IMG/VR virus record: IMGVR_UViG_3300031784_001757
Location: 1 to 50,894 of that record
Origin: a virus
Direction: 5' to 3' (one strand)
DNA length: 50,894 nucleotides
Shown: positions 1 through 7,388 of the stretch, one piece after another
Position numbering within the stretch: position 1 is the first letter of the stretch
Layout of the letters: each line of letters begins with the position of its first letter
Notes under the pieces: generated by a model
What the model was told of the DNA's origin: nothing
Databases searched by the model: none
What the model saw: the letters and a program-made list of their open reading frames with translations, nothing else
Translations under genes and position numbers: made by a program

Positions 1-450
1 GGTTTACGCAAACATTATTTAAATAATGTACAGAACTGGCCCCAACATAAGAGTAGAATATGTTTGAATAACCATGATGACTCAGAGGATTACGTACTAA
101 ATGCAGGGCAACGATTGATTTATACTGAGTTCAAGTATATGAATAGTATATTCAAAGATACTATATGGGAAGACACATTAAAGATTATTCCAGGGAAGAT
201 TGGACGTGCTAGAATAATGAATATGGGCCCAGCTAAGTTATTAACAATGCATAGAGATACTGAAGCACGGTGGCATATTGCGTTATTTACTGATCCTAGC
301 TGTGTTGCATATGATTTAGAAACTAATCAAGCATTCCATATACCAAGTGACGGATACTTATATAAATTGAATGCAAGAAGATTACATACTGTGTTTAACA
401 GTAGTAACAATGTAACCCGTACTCATTTAGTAGTGTGTGAATATGTATAA
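1..450 (+). CDS. Fe(II)/2-oxoglutarate oxygenase-like protein, 5' end outside window
   Basis: The reading frame is open from base 1, and codons before the TTG at 64 read as plausible protein (for example NNVQNWPQHKSRICL), so the gene very likely begins outside the window. The visible part has an MHRDTEARWHI segment (H-x-D), a later DGYLYKLNARRLHTVFN segment and a closing R-x-HLVV. That order matches the double-stranded beta-helix iron-binding pattern H-x-D...H and the 2-oxoglutarate-binding arginine of aspartyl/asparaginyl beta-hydroxylase-like enzymes. Phage proteins of this type are common but their substrates are mostly unknown. It overlaps the start of the next gene, so the two are probably co-transcribed. 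The family assignment is from motifs only; a cupin without hydroxylase activity is possible. Confidence 0.55.
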   Translation, partial: GLRKHYLNNVQNWPQHKSRICLNNHDDSEDYVLNAGQRLIYTEFKYMNSIFKDTIWEDTLKIIPGKIGRARIMNMGPAKLLTMHRDTEARWHIALFTDPSCVAYDLETNQAFHIPSDGYLYKLNARRLHTVFNSSNNVTRTHLVVCEYV

Positions 451-727
451 GAACTATTTTAAAATACATATTGGGGACAAAGAATTATTCAAAGATATAT
501 TGCCCAATACATCTTGGCAAGAGAAAGACATATTAGGTAAACTAATGGCTGACTATATCCCGTTAAGATTACATGAAATGATACCCGTTAGTGAGTATTA
601 TGAATGTAGATGGGATAGTATTGATAGTTACAATGAAGTTATCAATACTATTGAGTATAGTCAGATAATAAACAAGCTATTAGAGTATTCAGCTAACGTT
701 GAGTGGTTTGAGTTTCTGCCAAGCTAA
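443..727 (+). CDS. Hypothetical protein, about 94 aa
   Basis: A small acidic protein of unknown function, rich in Ile, Tyr and Glu, with no signal peptide, membrane segment or motif that I recognise. It starts inside the end of the preceding oxygenase-like gene; the ATG at 443 and a GTG at 437 are both possible, and neither has a clear Shine-Dalgarno sequence. Its last 39 bases overlap the end of the convergent minus-strand gene at 689-1108, so the two transcription units meet tail to tail here. The composition looks like real coding sequence and the tight coupling to the upstream gene supports it. Confidence 0.5.
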   Translation: MYKNYFKIHIGDKELFKDILPNTSWQEKDILGKLMADYIPLRLHEMIPVSEYYECRWDSIDSYNEVINTIEYSQIINKLLEYSANVEWFEFLPS

Positions 728-1108
728 GTTTTCTACACTATTATCTCTTATTTCATAGTTTTCTAATGTGGGGTAGAGCCAAATATTATCTACTAGATTG
801 TTCTTATCAAATGTATTGATAATATCTGCTACTTTAACAGGATCTATTTGTTTATGCATATACAGATAGATTGTAGTATAAACCTTTAAGCTATCAGTAA
901 ATCCGCTTTCAATCATTTTAGATAGTCCTATACCAGTATTAGTAGTATATCCCTCTAGACTCTCAATGGGCATTAACATGATAACTTTATTGCCTATAAT
1001 GTCTTTAGTGTAGTCATCACCGATGTTACTGACAATTGTATAATCTATTTCATTTAGATTATTGCGTACAATGTTATTGTACTCACAGTTGTTGCCGATA
1101 AAGTTCAT
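689..1108 (-). CDS. Hypothetical protein, 139 aa, downstream of a glycosyltransferase
   Basis: I do not recognise a family. The ATG at 1108 is chosen because AAGGA lies just upstream of it; a longer frame to 1213 would run deep inside the neighbouring glycosyltransferase gene and has no such site. The start overlaps the end of that gene by 26 bases, which suggests translational coupling. The protein begins MNFIGNNCEYNNIVRNN, mixes Ile, Asn and Asp, and has no evident membrane segment. Its position suggests a role linked to the glycosyltransferase, but this is inference only. It is the last gene of the long minus-strand array, and its end overlaps a convergent plus-strand gene. Confidence 0.55.
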   Translation of the reverse strand: MNFIGNNCEYNNIVRNNLNEIDYTIVSNIGDDYTKDIIGNKVIMLMPIESLEGYTTNTGIGLSKMIESGFTDSLKVYTTIYLYMHKQIDPVKVADIINTFDKNNLVDNIWLYPTLENYEIRDNSVENLAWQKLKPLNVS

Positions 1109-1742
1109 ATTCCTTGTTCCATATTGAGTTGTATTCAGTATTTTTATAGTTCGTAAACCATGGACCACCGTCAGTATAATGTAAAGCTTTAGGTGTTCCG
1201 GTACAATACCCAACTAAGTGATTCCAAGCAGTGTCTATTGATCCTATATGTTTATCGTCTAACCATTTAAATTGATGTAGATAATTTGGTTCCATATTGT
1301 TTACGTCTATATTTCTATTTAATATGTGTTCACAGTTGAATAGAATAAGACTAGACCAATTCTTTCTAGGATAAGAATATTGTGTTTTGTTATCCATTTT
1401 AATTGATGTTTTTGGTGTGTAGGCGTGTTTGACTACCATAACAGCATAGTCGTTATTAACTGTGTTGAATAGTTCATTTACATCAGTTAAGAACAAGAAA
1501 TCGCAGTCGCAGAACAATGCCCAGCCAGTATATTTATTAAGTAATGGCACCGTGAATCTAGTTAATGTAAATTCTGTACTAGCCTTATCGTCTATGGGCC
1601 TGGTGTAGATATGTTTGTCTCGTAGTTCCTGTTGAACTATGGGTAATACATTTACATTGCTATGTCGTAAGATGCTGTGTTTACATACTTCATAAACGTT
1701 ATTAAGCCTAGAATCATATCCAACATATACGTTATTTGTCAT
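1083..1742 (-). CDS. Glycosyltransferase with DxD motif (GT8-like nucleotide-sugar transferase)
   Basis: A 219-aa protein that should move a sugar from a nucleotide donor to an unknown acceptor in the cytoplasm. It opens with VYVGYDSR, as in GT-A fold enzymes that begin with a short beta strand, and carries GWALFCDCDFLFL around residues 73-85. The D79-C80-D81 triplet is the metal- and nucleotide-binding DxD motif. A later segment, HYTDGGPWF near residue 190, resembles the conserved His/Gly region after the catalytic domain in GT8-like enzymes. It stands apart from the main glycan island (10779-20131) but could act in the same pathway. It overlaps the upstream gene by 11 bases, so it is part of an operon. 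Confidence 0.7.
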   Translation of the reverse strand: MTNNVYVGYDSRLNNVYEVCKHSILRHSNVNVLPIVQQELRDKHIYTRPIDDKASTEFTLTRFTVPLLNKYTGWALFCDCDFLFLTDVNELFNTVNNDYAVMVVKHAYTPKTSIKMDNKTQYSYPRKNWSSLILFNCEHILNRNIDVNNMEPNYLHQFKWLDDKHIGSIDTAWNHLVGYCTGTPKALHYTDGGPWFTNYKNTEYNSIWNKEYELYRQQL

Positions 1743-2292
1743 CTACCACTATCCAGCCTAGTTTTAGTAAGTCTTCTCTAATTTCGTCTGTTACCGCACT
1801 TTCGGGAACAAAATTCTTACCTTGTATATAGTATTCTTGTTGTTCTTTAGTTAAGCTATTGAATTCATCGTCATCTAATATTTTACTATCTCTAATCCCA
1901 GAACAATACCAATCAATGTAATCACCCTTCTCTTGCATGTCGGCAATAATACCGCCGGCATGTCTCCAACTGCAACTCCATTTCTTTTCAGTCAGTATGG
2001 GCCATACATCATTCTTAGTAAAGTCATTGTTACACATAGAAGCATAAAGATGTTGTGCGTACACATTGTCTTTTTTGACTTTATCAACAATCCATTGAGT
2101 ACTACGCAAGTCGTACTCCATGTTGTCTATTTTCCATTCATATGTTTCTTCAAGGTCAAGCTGCCGTTGATGAGAACTTTTATAAAAGTCAATCATTTCT
2201 TCTGCTGATTCCACAGTTTTCTCACCCAGTTTAACTTTCTCAACTAGATTTTTTATTTGAAATGTCCCACGTTCTTTGCTTCTTACTATCAT
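1732..2292 (-). CDS. Conserved phage protein of unknown function, 186 aa
   Basis: The N-terminal half is charged and probably helical (residues about 15-85), followed by a distinct segment with WPILTEKKWSCSWRHAGGI around residues 97-115 and a tyrosine/tryptophan patch DYIDWYCSGI. I recall similar WxCSWR-type sequences in other phages, always unassigned. There is no signal peptide or membrane segment. Its ATG overlaps the stop of the upstream hydrolase gene in an ATGA arrangement, and it overlaps the next glycosyltransferase gene by 11 bases, so all three are translated from one message. No function can be given. Confidence 0.6.
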   Translation of the reverse strand: MIVRSKERGTFQIKNLVEKVKLGEKTVESAEEMIDFYKSSHQRQLDLEETYEWKIDNMEYDLRSTQWIVDKVKKDNVYAQHLYASMCNNDFTKNDVWPILTEKKWSCSWRHAGGIIADMQEKGDYIDWYCSGIRDSKILDDDEFNSLTKEQQEYYIQGKNFVPESAVTDEIREDLLKLGWIVVDDK

Positions 2293-2819
2293 TTTTTATA
2301 AATCTTACTATAGAATATATGGTTACCGATCTCTGCTACTTTACGATATGGCCAATTAGGTTGTACAGTGGTGTTATGAAAGAACAAGGTACTACGAGGT
2401 ACAACATCTTTATACATACCCAGTACCATTACTTCATATGCTGTTTGTAACGATTTAATGTATCGTGCATCACGTTTATTGGGTGGTGCTTTGTTCTCAC
2501 ATACCCAACTAAACTGACAGATTTTCTTATTGTCTATATTTGTAACTTGATTGATTACTTTACATGGGTTAGCACCAAAGCCATGACGCACTCTGTTTAA
2601 TACTACATGTGCTACGGCTGCTTGTCCTTTAAGTGGTTCACTGCCTGCTTCAAAGAATATGTTATTAGCCATGCATATTAGTTGTTTCATATCTACCATT
2701 TTGTTAGACAGAGAATTTTGCATGACGGGGACTACTGTTGTTTTGGGAAGTAATGTTCCAAGTAAAAGAATGGACATTACGATTAAAAACTTAAAGTTCT
2801 CTAATAGAGAAGTTTTCAT
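2289..2819 (-). CDS. Cell-wall hydrolase of the SleB family, membrane-anchored or exported
   Basis: This 176-aa protein matches the SleB-type hydrolase family, which cleaves peptidoglycan glycan strands. The conserved core is seen in ANNIFFEAGSEPLKGQAAVA (about residues 51-70), where Glu57 is the probable catalytic residue, followed by HVVLNRV and CQFSWVC. An N-terminal hydrophobic stretch (about residues 10-25) would act as a signal anchor, as in signal-arrest-release endolysins. I chose ATG 2819 because AAAGGA precedes it; an upstream ATG at 2837 has no ribosome binding site and lies at or before the predicted transcript start. It overlaps the next gene by four bases (ATGA). It may be the phage lysis enzyme or a lytic enzyme used at infection. 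Confidence 0.8.
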   Translation of the reverse strand: MKTSLLENFKFLIVMSILLLGTLLPKTTVVPVMQNSLSNKMVDMKQLICMANNIFFEAGSEPLKGQAAVAHVVLNRVRHGFGANPCKVINQVTNIDNKKICQFSWVCENKAPPNKRDARYIKSLQTAYEVMVLGMYKDVVPRSTLFFHNTTVQPNWPYRKVAEIGNHIFYSKIYKK

Positions 2820-2834
2820 ATTATTCCTTTCGTT

Positions 2835-2868
2835 CATATAGTATACACTATATGTGATAAGTACACAA
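2835..2868 (-). promoter_or_regulatory. Sigma70-like promoter with overlapping 8-bp inverted repeat before the SleB-type gene
   Basis: On the minus strand TTGTGT (2868-2863) and TATACT (2845-2840) are separated by exactly 17 bases, matching bacterial -35 (three of six) and -10 (five of six) elements. The predicted start, near 2833, would leave a short leader with AAAGGA before ATG 2819. The -10 element lies inside a perfect inverted repeat, CATATAGT and ACTATATG with a 4-base spacer (2835-2854), which could be an operator. A TATAAATT late-like sequence also occurs at 2883-2890 in the end of the upstream gene. All this is by pattern only. Confidence 0.35.
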
Positions 2869-2885
2869 CCTTAGTTTAACCGAAT

Positions 2886-4874
2886 TTATAGGTTATCCCA
2901 GCAGTCGCAGTTACATCTAATAACATCATCGATTGCTTCTAAAGGTGTATAGATTGATGGTATCACAGTAGTTGGAGCATATGTATACACATCAAGATTT
3001 TCGGGTATTAAGTTAGTTTCAGGGCTACCAGCTAAACTTCCCGGTATAGCTACCCCTGTCAATTTTGGTATACCCAAATTGTTTACAAACGTAATCGATA
3101 GCTTATTGTCAATATCATTATCTAATATGCCGCCGGCTAACATAATACGTTGTGCGTTGCGAATTTCTCGCATTAATCCTATGATACTTCTACCACCAAC
3201 GGTAGTAATGTCAGAGATTTTTTCCAATACATCAACACTCATTTCTGCTTGAGTTTCTGTTGCATATTGGTTAATCATATCTACAAAACTGTAGATATCA
3301 GCTAATGCGCCCACTGTATCCACTGATATAGTGTCGCTTCTAAGATCAATTTCTTTTTGAAGTTGTGTTCCTAGATCGTTCCATAATGTATTCAAGTATG
3401 CGGCATCAGTTGGGTTATTAGTCATGATAGCGGCTACTTCTGTATTTGCATCATTTATTAAACCTTGTAATGCTGTATATGGACCTGCAGTTAATAATAA
3501 ACTATTAATGTTAGCATATATTGTTGTTAGGTTAGATGATTGTAGTTTAAGAATATATGTTTGTATCTCATCTAATTTGTATGCATTACCCACTAATGCA
3601 CCAAAGAAGTCATACATAGTATACGTACCACTATCACCTGATCCATTTGCTATTTGTGCTAATGCAGGTGCTACAAGTGTTTGATTTGTTGGTACATCAG
3701 TATTATTAAGATTCAAGTCTTTCAATGTTTCCATATTAGCTACAACTTGTGCTAATTTTTGTACGTCCATTGAAGCAATATTTTTAATCTGTTGTATCGT
3801 TGTACTAAACGCATCACAGGCGGCTGCTATATCACTAGGAATAACATTGTTTAATCTTGTGCCATATGATAGTAATTGACTGTTTACTCCAGTGCCTTCA
3901 TATATCAAATAGTATGTTTTACTATTAGTAGGTAAATCTATTGAGTTGTATTTAGGTACGGTCAATGTTGAGTAACTGTTGGGGAATATCTTAATAGGGT
4001 TTAACAAATCTGCAAGAGTGTTTAATCCTTTTGTTTGACAGTTTAAAGGTATCAATACATTTTCTAAGTCAGTACCCATTATAATCTTATATGCTGTATA
4101 GATTTTCTTTTGTTGTTCTATAGTAGCGGGTGTAGTAGCTGTTAGAATACTTAATATTTCAGGAGAGGTTAGTCCTGTAGCTAGTAAAGCCAATGATACA
4201 GCTTTAGTGAATGCGTTATTAGCTTGTAGAGTTAGTAGCAAGTCAGCCGGGTTACCAAACGTTGCTATTTTCTTTAAGTCTAAAGCACGACCTAAGTTAA
4301 TTAGATCCTGTCCCCAATATATTGTAGATAGACTGACACCGGTAACGTCTCCGGTTACCAGATCATCCATGTTACTATATGCGCCTTTTAAGAAGTCTGC
4401 GCTATTGACCATGCTACTAATAACATCATTGTTGCTGTTTACATAGTTATGACATACCATATAGCTATTAACAAAGTCAGCATATGTTCCACCATTTGGG
4501 TGTAGTTCGTTATATGCTTGAATAGCTAATTGTGCAATAAATCCAAACTTATTATGAGTAGTAGATATTGATGTAGTGTAAGTAGTTGGTGGGGTATTAC
4601 CTAATGCACGTATAGATCCTGCACCTATACTGATTAGATTATCATATGTACCTTGAGTTATACCTGATCCAATTTTGCCCTGTGCATATATTGCTGAGAG
4701 CATAAGATTTAGCAAGCAAGTTGCACCAACTATACTTCCATAACTATATGTAGTAGGTGGTGTATAACCACCGGCATAGTCAGAGCTATACTGACCCTGC
4801 TTGAATCCTATGCTTTGCATTAATGAGCTTAAAACATTAAGACTCAGTGGAGTTTGTTTACCTGCTAGACTCAT
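2886..4874 (-). CDS. Probable virion structural protein, 662 aa, coupled to the PAAR spike gene
   Basis: A large protein of unknown family. It is rich in Thr, Asn, Ala and Leu with many predicted helices in the middle (for example near the VDVLEKISDITTVGG segment), begins MSLAGKQTPLSL and ends with a cysteine cluster CNCDCWDNL. There is no signal peptide. Its start codon overlaps the stop of the PAAR protein gene (ATGA), so the two are translationally coupled. In contractile phages PAAR proteins cap the membrane-piercing spike and are often encoded beside baseplate genes. I therefore infer a baseplate, spike-associated or injected protein. Nothing in the sequence identifies an enzyme activity, and an internal virion protein is equally possible. 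Confidence 0.5.
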   Translation of the reverse strand: MSLAGKQTPLSLNVLSSLMQSIGFKQGQYSSDYAGGYTPPTTYSYGSIVGATCLLNLMLSAIYAQGKIGSGITQGTYDNLISIGAGSIRALGNTPPTTYTTSISTTHNKFGFIAQLAIQAYNELHPNGGTYADFVNSYMVCHNYVNSNNDVISSMVNSADFLKGAYSNMDDLVTGDVTGVSLSTIYWGQDLINLGRALDLKKIATFGNPADLLLTLQANNAFTKAVSLALLATGLTSPEILSILTATTPATIEQQKKIYTAYKIIMGTDLENVLIPLNCQTKGLNTLADLLNPIKIFPNSYSTLTVPKYNSIDLPTNSKTYYLIYEGTGVNSQLLSYGTRLNNVIPSDIAAACDAFSTTIQQIKNIASMDVQKLAQVVANMETLKDLNLNNTDVPTNQTLVAPALAQIANGSGDSGTYTMYDFFGALVGNAYKLDEIQTYILKLQSSNLTTIYANINSLLLTAGPYTALQGLINDANTEVAAIMTNNPTDAAYLNTLWNDLGTQLQKEIDLRSDTISVDTVGALADIYSFVDMINQYATETQAEMSVDVLEKISDITTVGGRSIIGLMREIRNAQRIMLAGGILDNDIDNKLSITFVNNLGIPKLTGVAIPGSLAGSPETNLIPENLDVYTYAPTTVIPSIYTPLEAIDDVIRCNCDCWDNL

Positions 4875-5152
4875 GGGACGAATACATCAGGACTACCTTT
4901 TACGATACTATGACCGCAACTATTTCCTGACCCCACTCTGAGTACAGGTGAGCCTTCACAGAATACTGTTGGGCTACCTGATGTAGTAGTTGCGGCTCTA
5001 TGAGGAGGGTGTGATCGACCCCATGGTGAGTGGGGTGTCATAGTACTAACGTGTAGTCCTACTTTGATACCATTAGCAAATACAGTAGAAGCACCTCTGA
5101 CGATACCTCCACCTGCTTGATTCTGATCACCTACCCTACTCAATTTTGCCAT
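4871..5152 (-). CDS. PAAR-motif spike-tip protein (T4 gp5.4-like)
   Basis: A 93-aa protein with the hallmarks of PAAR domains: a Gly-rich opening (MAKLSRVGDQNQAGGGIVRG), repeated Val/Gly/Ser turns, and scattered His and Cys residues (GLHVS, TPHSP, SHPPHR, FCEG, SCGHS) able to form the zinc site. It ends in the typical IVKGSPDVFVP, where PAAR proteins close with a G-S-P-x-V/T-F/N type pattern. Family members form the sharp metal-bound tip of the contractile tail spike (T4 gp5.4). The length matches the family. A TTAGGT sequence overlapping the upstream stop codon provides the ribosome binding site, and its stop overlaps the 662-aa gene's start. Confidence 0.88.
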   Translation of the reverse strand: MAKLSRVGDQNQAGGGIVRGASTVFANGIKVGLHVSTMTPHSPWGRSHPPHRAATTTSGSPTVFCEGSPVLRVGSGNSCGHSIVKGSPDVFVP

Positions 5153-5153
5153 A

Positions 5154-5459
5154 TTAACCTAATATTAGTTTTTTATCAGGAATCTTAATTCCTGTTGTTG
5201 CTTCAATGTATTTCATCTTAATGCTATCTTCAGTCTCAGCATACATTGTAACGTTATTAGTATTTAGTCTGAATTCACCCTTCGGTTCTGCAGTAAATAC
5301 GCTAGGAATCATTTGCATACCCTGTTGCATAGGTGCAATAGAGACTGGTTCTTCAATTTCAATAAAGTCTCCACCGGATTGGATAACTTTAGCGATAAGT
5401 TCTTCTCCTGAGTTAAGTTTAAATGTATATACTTGATTTTGTTTTAGTGTTATTTGCAT
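5154..5459 (-). CDS. Small beta-rich protein, possibly Sm-like fold, 101 aa
   Basis: The first half, YTFKLNSGEELIAKVIQS followed by FIEIEEPVSI, has the strand-Gly-strand pattern expected of an Sm/LSm-like barrel. The second half (EFRLNTNNVTMYAETEDSIK) is amphipathic. I recall similar proteins in other T4-like phages without an assigned role. An RNA-binding (Hfq-like) role is only a guess from the fold resemblance, and a baseplate or chaperone role is possible given that the PAAR gene follows directly. Its ATG shares one base with the stop codon of the glutaredoxin gene (TAATG). Confidence 0.5.
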   Translation of the reverse strand: MQITLKQNQVYTFKLNSGEELIAKVIQSGGDFIEIEEPVSIAPMQQGMQMIPSVFTAEPKGEFRLNTNNVTMYAETEDSIKMKYIEATTGIKIPDKKLILG

Positions 5460-5689
5460 TAATTGCTTTCTATTAGTTTTTGTTTAAGTTCGGTGAATCC
5501 ACCGATCAATTCTCCATCTAAGAAGATTTGTGGTACTGTACGAGCAGTTGGCACTGCTTCTAATAATTCTTCTTTAGTGTATCCGTCACCGATCTTCTTT
5601 TCTTCAAATTCGATGCCTTTTTGTTTTAATAATGCCTTTGCTTGATCGCAATAAGGGCAGTGGTATTTACTCCATACGATTGCTTTCAT
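5459..5689 (-). CDS. Glutaredoxin
   Basis: A 76-aa glutaredoxin with the CPYC active site at residues 11-14 (HCPYCDQAKALL), the cis-proline TVPQIFLDGE segment and the GGFTELKQ glutathione-binding region. It would pass electrons from glutathione to disulfides, above all to the ribonucleotide reductase encoded at 6288-10306, as T4 does with its own small redoxin. ATG 5689 is preferred because AGAGG lies at the right distance; an in-frame ATG at 5707 would add six residues and run into the 47-aa gene upstream. Length is typical of small phage glutaredoxins. It overlaps the next gene by one base. Confidence 0.9.
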   Translation of the reverse strand: MKAIVWSKYHCPYCDQAKALLKQKGIEFEEKKIGDGYTKEELLEAVPTARTVPQIFLDGELIGGFTELKQKLIESN

Positions 5690-5697
5690 ATTACCTC

Positions 5698-5841
5698 TTA
5701 TTTCCAAAAGAATAATATTGCTTTTAGTTTATCAATATACTTTTGTAAGTATTTTGTTTGAATGTCTTTTGCGTATTGTGGTTGAGAGAAGTTCCAACCT
5801 ATAAATGCACCTACTACTATATAAAATAATGTTTCTAACAT
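5698..5841 (-). CDS. Small single-pass membrane peptide, 47 aa
   Basis: This gene is short but well supported. AAAGGAG lies upstream of ATG 5841, the frame is open for 47 codons and the TAA at 5698-5700 falls just before the glutaredoxin ribosome binding site. The peptide starts MLETLFYIVVGAFIGWNFSQ, which is one hydrophobic segment with a Gly-rich face. It then continues with a charged amphipathic helix containing YLQKYIDKLK and ends in a hydrophobic LFFWK. It probably sits in the inner membrane with the charged part in the cytoplasm. Its role is unknown; a lysis or membrane-remodelling peptide is one possibility. Its place between the RNR cluster and glutaredoxin gives no strong clue. Confidence 0.6.
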   Translation of the reverse strand: MLETLFYIVVGAFIGWNFSQPQYAKDIQTKYLQKYIDKLKAILFFWK

Positions 5842-5853
5842 ACCTTTTCTCCT

Positions 5854-6291
5854 TTATTGTTGTCCTAATAGTTTTTTCATTGTTCTTACGTGTACCCTAT
5901 CTTTTTCTTTTTCTTCTTCAGGAAGTTGTTCATAAGGTACATGTTGTGCGGCATTGTAATCTTGTTTGGGATTACGTCTCATCCATTGAATGTGTATATA
6001 TTCGCTAGCTTGTTCTTCATCATTAGGAAACTGTTTAACTGCTTCTAATGCGGCTTGACCGGCAGCTAAGTTTTCTTTCTGCCAATCAGGATGAATTTTG
6101 TTAAACGATTGATTGATATCACCTTCAGTACCATCACTATTCTTTTTAATTCTAGGCTTTGTACCGGTAGGATCATAATTCTTACGCCATTCTTCATGCG
6201 CTAAACTAGCAAATTTTGTGACTGGATCTTCATTAATTTGCATAGATTCATTAATCATGTTTAATTGTTTTCTAATATCTTTTTCTATCAC
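5854..6291 (-). CDS. RyR-domain-like phage protein, 145 aa
   Basis: The pattern FASLAHEEWRK near residues 27-37 and VPYEQLPEEEKEKDRVHVR near 118-136 resembles the RyR domain, which has an A-x-x-x-H-E-x-W helix and a P-[WY]-x-x-L-x-E-x-x-[KR]-x-x-[DN]-R helix. Such domains occur in phage proteins without a known role. Between the two lies an insertion containing IHPDWQKENLAAGQAALEAV. The start is a GTG that overlaps the TGA of nrdB (GTGA), with GAGGAG upstream, so it is coupled to nrdB. Co-transcription with the RNR genes suggests a function in the same period of infection, not necessarily in the same pathway. Confidence 0.5.
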   Translation of the reverse strand: MIEKDIRKQLNMINESMQINEDPVTKFASLAHEEWRKNYDPTGTKPRIKKNSDGTEGDINQSFNKIHPDWQKENLAAGQAALEAVKQFPNDEEQASEYIHIQWMRRNPKQDYNAAQHVPYEQLPEEEKEKDRVHVRTMKKLLGQQ

Positions 6292-7388
6292 AGTACTGGT
6301 AACTCCTCATAGTTAACTACATCTGACATAACGCCAATAACGTAGTTAGTAGATTCGTTTTCTTGTAACGCTGTTTGTTTCTTGTTAATGTTTACGTGCT
6401 TGTTGAACCATGGAATAGGACTAGACCTAGGATGATTCTCCGCATACTTAATACCTATTTCTTTTAGTTTAATAAATGCAGTATGGTCTACAAAGTCTTG
6501 TAAGATTTCTGCATTCAACCCAATGACTACACCTTTACTGAATAAGTATGTTGCCCATTCTTTTTCTTCTCTGATGACTTCCATATATAAACTATATACT
6601 TCTTTTTGCATTTCATTTGAAATTTGTACAAACTCGTTATCGTCTTTTGTAACATTATTAATTAACCATGCTGTCCATTCTGAGTGAAGCAACTCATCTT
6701 GCAGGATCAAAGAGATAATGTTTCCGTTACCAATGTAAATCTTGTTCTCTACCATAGCAAGACTTGTTGCAAAACTAACCATAAAGCGTAATGCTTCTAA
6801 TGCATAACTTGCATGTAGAGCCATCCAAATAGCTTTTTTATGTTCGTGTAGGTCTACTTCTATCCCTAATTCTTTCTTACAGTTAAGTTGATGTAGTGCT
6901 TCATAGTGACGACCTATGTTAGCTGCCATTCCCACAATCTCTGTAGTATCATGTATCTTATTAAATTCTTCTTTAGGCACTCCGTATACATTACGAATGA
7001 TGTGGCTATAACTCTTACTATGAATGCTTGTTTCAAAGAATCCCCAAGTAAGAGTTAACGCTTCGAGTTCCGGGATACTACACACAGGACCGAATACTTG
7101 GCTTGGGGCTCTACCTTGAATGCTATCAAGTGCCGTTTGACGTAACAGATTTGAAGTAAAAATATGTTTAATGGCATCACTTGATTCCTTATGGTCAATT
7201 TTATCTTTTGTCAGACTAATCTCTTCCGGTACCCAAAAGAAACCACGTGCTGTTTCTTCATACTTTTGTAATTTAGGATACTTTACTTCTTCGAATCTCT
7301 GTACTGTAACTGGGCCGGCTGGGTCCAAAAACATCTTACGTGACAGATAGTCTGTCTTTGTTGTTAAATTATATTGACTGGTGCTCAT
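6288..7388 (-). CDS. nrdB: Ribonucleotide reductase class Ia, small subunit (beta, R2)
   Basis: This 366-aa protein is the diiron radical subunit that works with NrdA to turn ribonucleoside diphosphates into deoxyribonucleotides. Visible ligands follow the family order: Asp62 in FWVPEEISLTKD, Glu119 and His123 in FFETSIHSKSYSHI, Glu198 in YALEALRF, and Glu232/His235 in LQDELLHSEW. Tyr127 is the expected radical tyrosine. Length matches other phage NrdB proteins. The Glu119-to-His123 spacing is one residue longer than the E-x-x-H that I recall for the E. coli and T4 enzymes. The ATG overlaps the TGA of the exported Cys-rich gene (ATGA), with AAGGT upstream. Confidence 0.95.
   Translation of the reverse strand: MSTSQYNLTTKTDYLSRKMFLDPAGPVTVQRFEEVKYPKLQKYEETARGFFWVPEEISLTKDKIDHKESSDAIKHIFTSNLLRQTALDSIQGRAPSQVFGPVCSIPELEALTLTWGFFETSIHSKSYSHIIRNVYGVPKEEFNKIHDTTEIVGMAANIGRHYEALHQLNCKKELGIEVDLHEHKKAIWMALHASYALEALRFMVSFATSLAMVENKIYIGNGNIISLILQDELLHSEWTAWLINNVTKDDNEFVQISNEMQKEVYSLYMEVIREEKEWATYLFSKGVVIGLNAEILQDFVDHTAFIKLKEIGIKYAENHPRSSPIPWFNKHVNINKKQTALQENESTNYVIGVMSDVVNYEELPVL

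Noticed and set aside
1108-1213. Upstream extension of the 139-aa gene to an ATG at 1213
   Set aside because: It would overlap the glycosyltransferase by 131 bases and lacks a Shine-Dalgarno sequence; ATG 1108 has AAGGA.
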